A stretch of DNA of 5,517 nt. Origin: Thiomonas sp. Its GTDB lineage: Bacteria > Pseudomonadota > Gammaproteobacteria > Burkholderiales > Burkholderiaceae_C. The notes under the pieces are model-generated. The model was not told where the DNA came from and made no database searches. It saw only the letters and a program-made list of their open reading frames with translations. A program made the position numbers and the translations under genes. Location: contig JAQTVS010000216.1 in the NCBI GenBank assembly GCA_028706735.1, positions 1 through 5,517 on the forward strand. Reading direction: 5' to 3'. Shown here piece by piece: positions 4,973-5,517 of this stretch (positions are counted from its first letter, which is position 1; every line of letters starts with the position of its first letter).

Positions 4973-5517
<545 letters not shown>

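Overview
The window is GC-rich (roughly two thirds G+C by eye) and looks like a chromosomal flagellar locus of a betaproteobacterium. The protein sequences and gene order fit the Burkholderiales, but I cannot fix a genus from sequence alone. Everything recognisable is bacterial motility and signalling; there is no rRNA, tRNA, CRISPR array or phage gene.

Layout. Positions 1-2485 hold the start of a minus-strand flagellar operon, read right to left as flgB, flgC, flgD, flgE (proximal rod, rod, hook cap, hook). flgE runs off the left edge. flgA, the P-ring assembly chaperone, is divergent at 2763-3512 on the plus strand, across a 277-bp control region. Next on the plus strand are a GGDEF diguanylate cyclase gene (3711-4898) and an open-ended gene (4973 to the edge) whose product looks like a degenerate Hpt domain joined to a long Pro-Glu linker. 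The linker is encoded by about 18 perfect copies of a hexamer that runs into the window edge.

Control. I find three sigma-54 (RpoN) type -24/-12 elements with the exact GG-N10-GC spacing. Each sits in the right orientation 20 to 40 bases of leader ahead of a gene: flgB (minus strand), flgA (plus) and the diguanylate cyclase (plus, near-consensus and followed by a strong Shine-Dalgarno). This suggests an RpoN-controlled flagellar regulon that includes c-di-GMP synthesis. The FlgM/FlgN genes that often follow flgA are not here; the cyclase takes that position.

Most unusual feature. The 5' part of the cyclase gene contains a 220-bp fold-back element at 3783-4002. Its ends are near-perfect 22-bp inverted repeats bounded by CTAG, and it has nested internal hairpins. 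It looks like a MITE inserted inside the open reading frame. The net insertion is 216 bp, exactly 72 codons, with no in-frame stop, so the gene stays open and gains a 72-residue segment between a short leader and the conserved helical and GGDEF regions.
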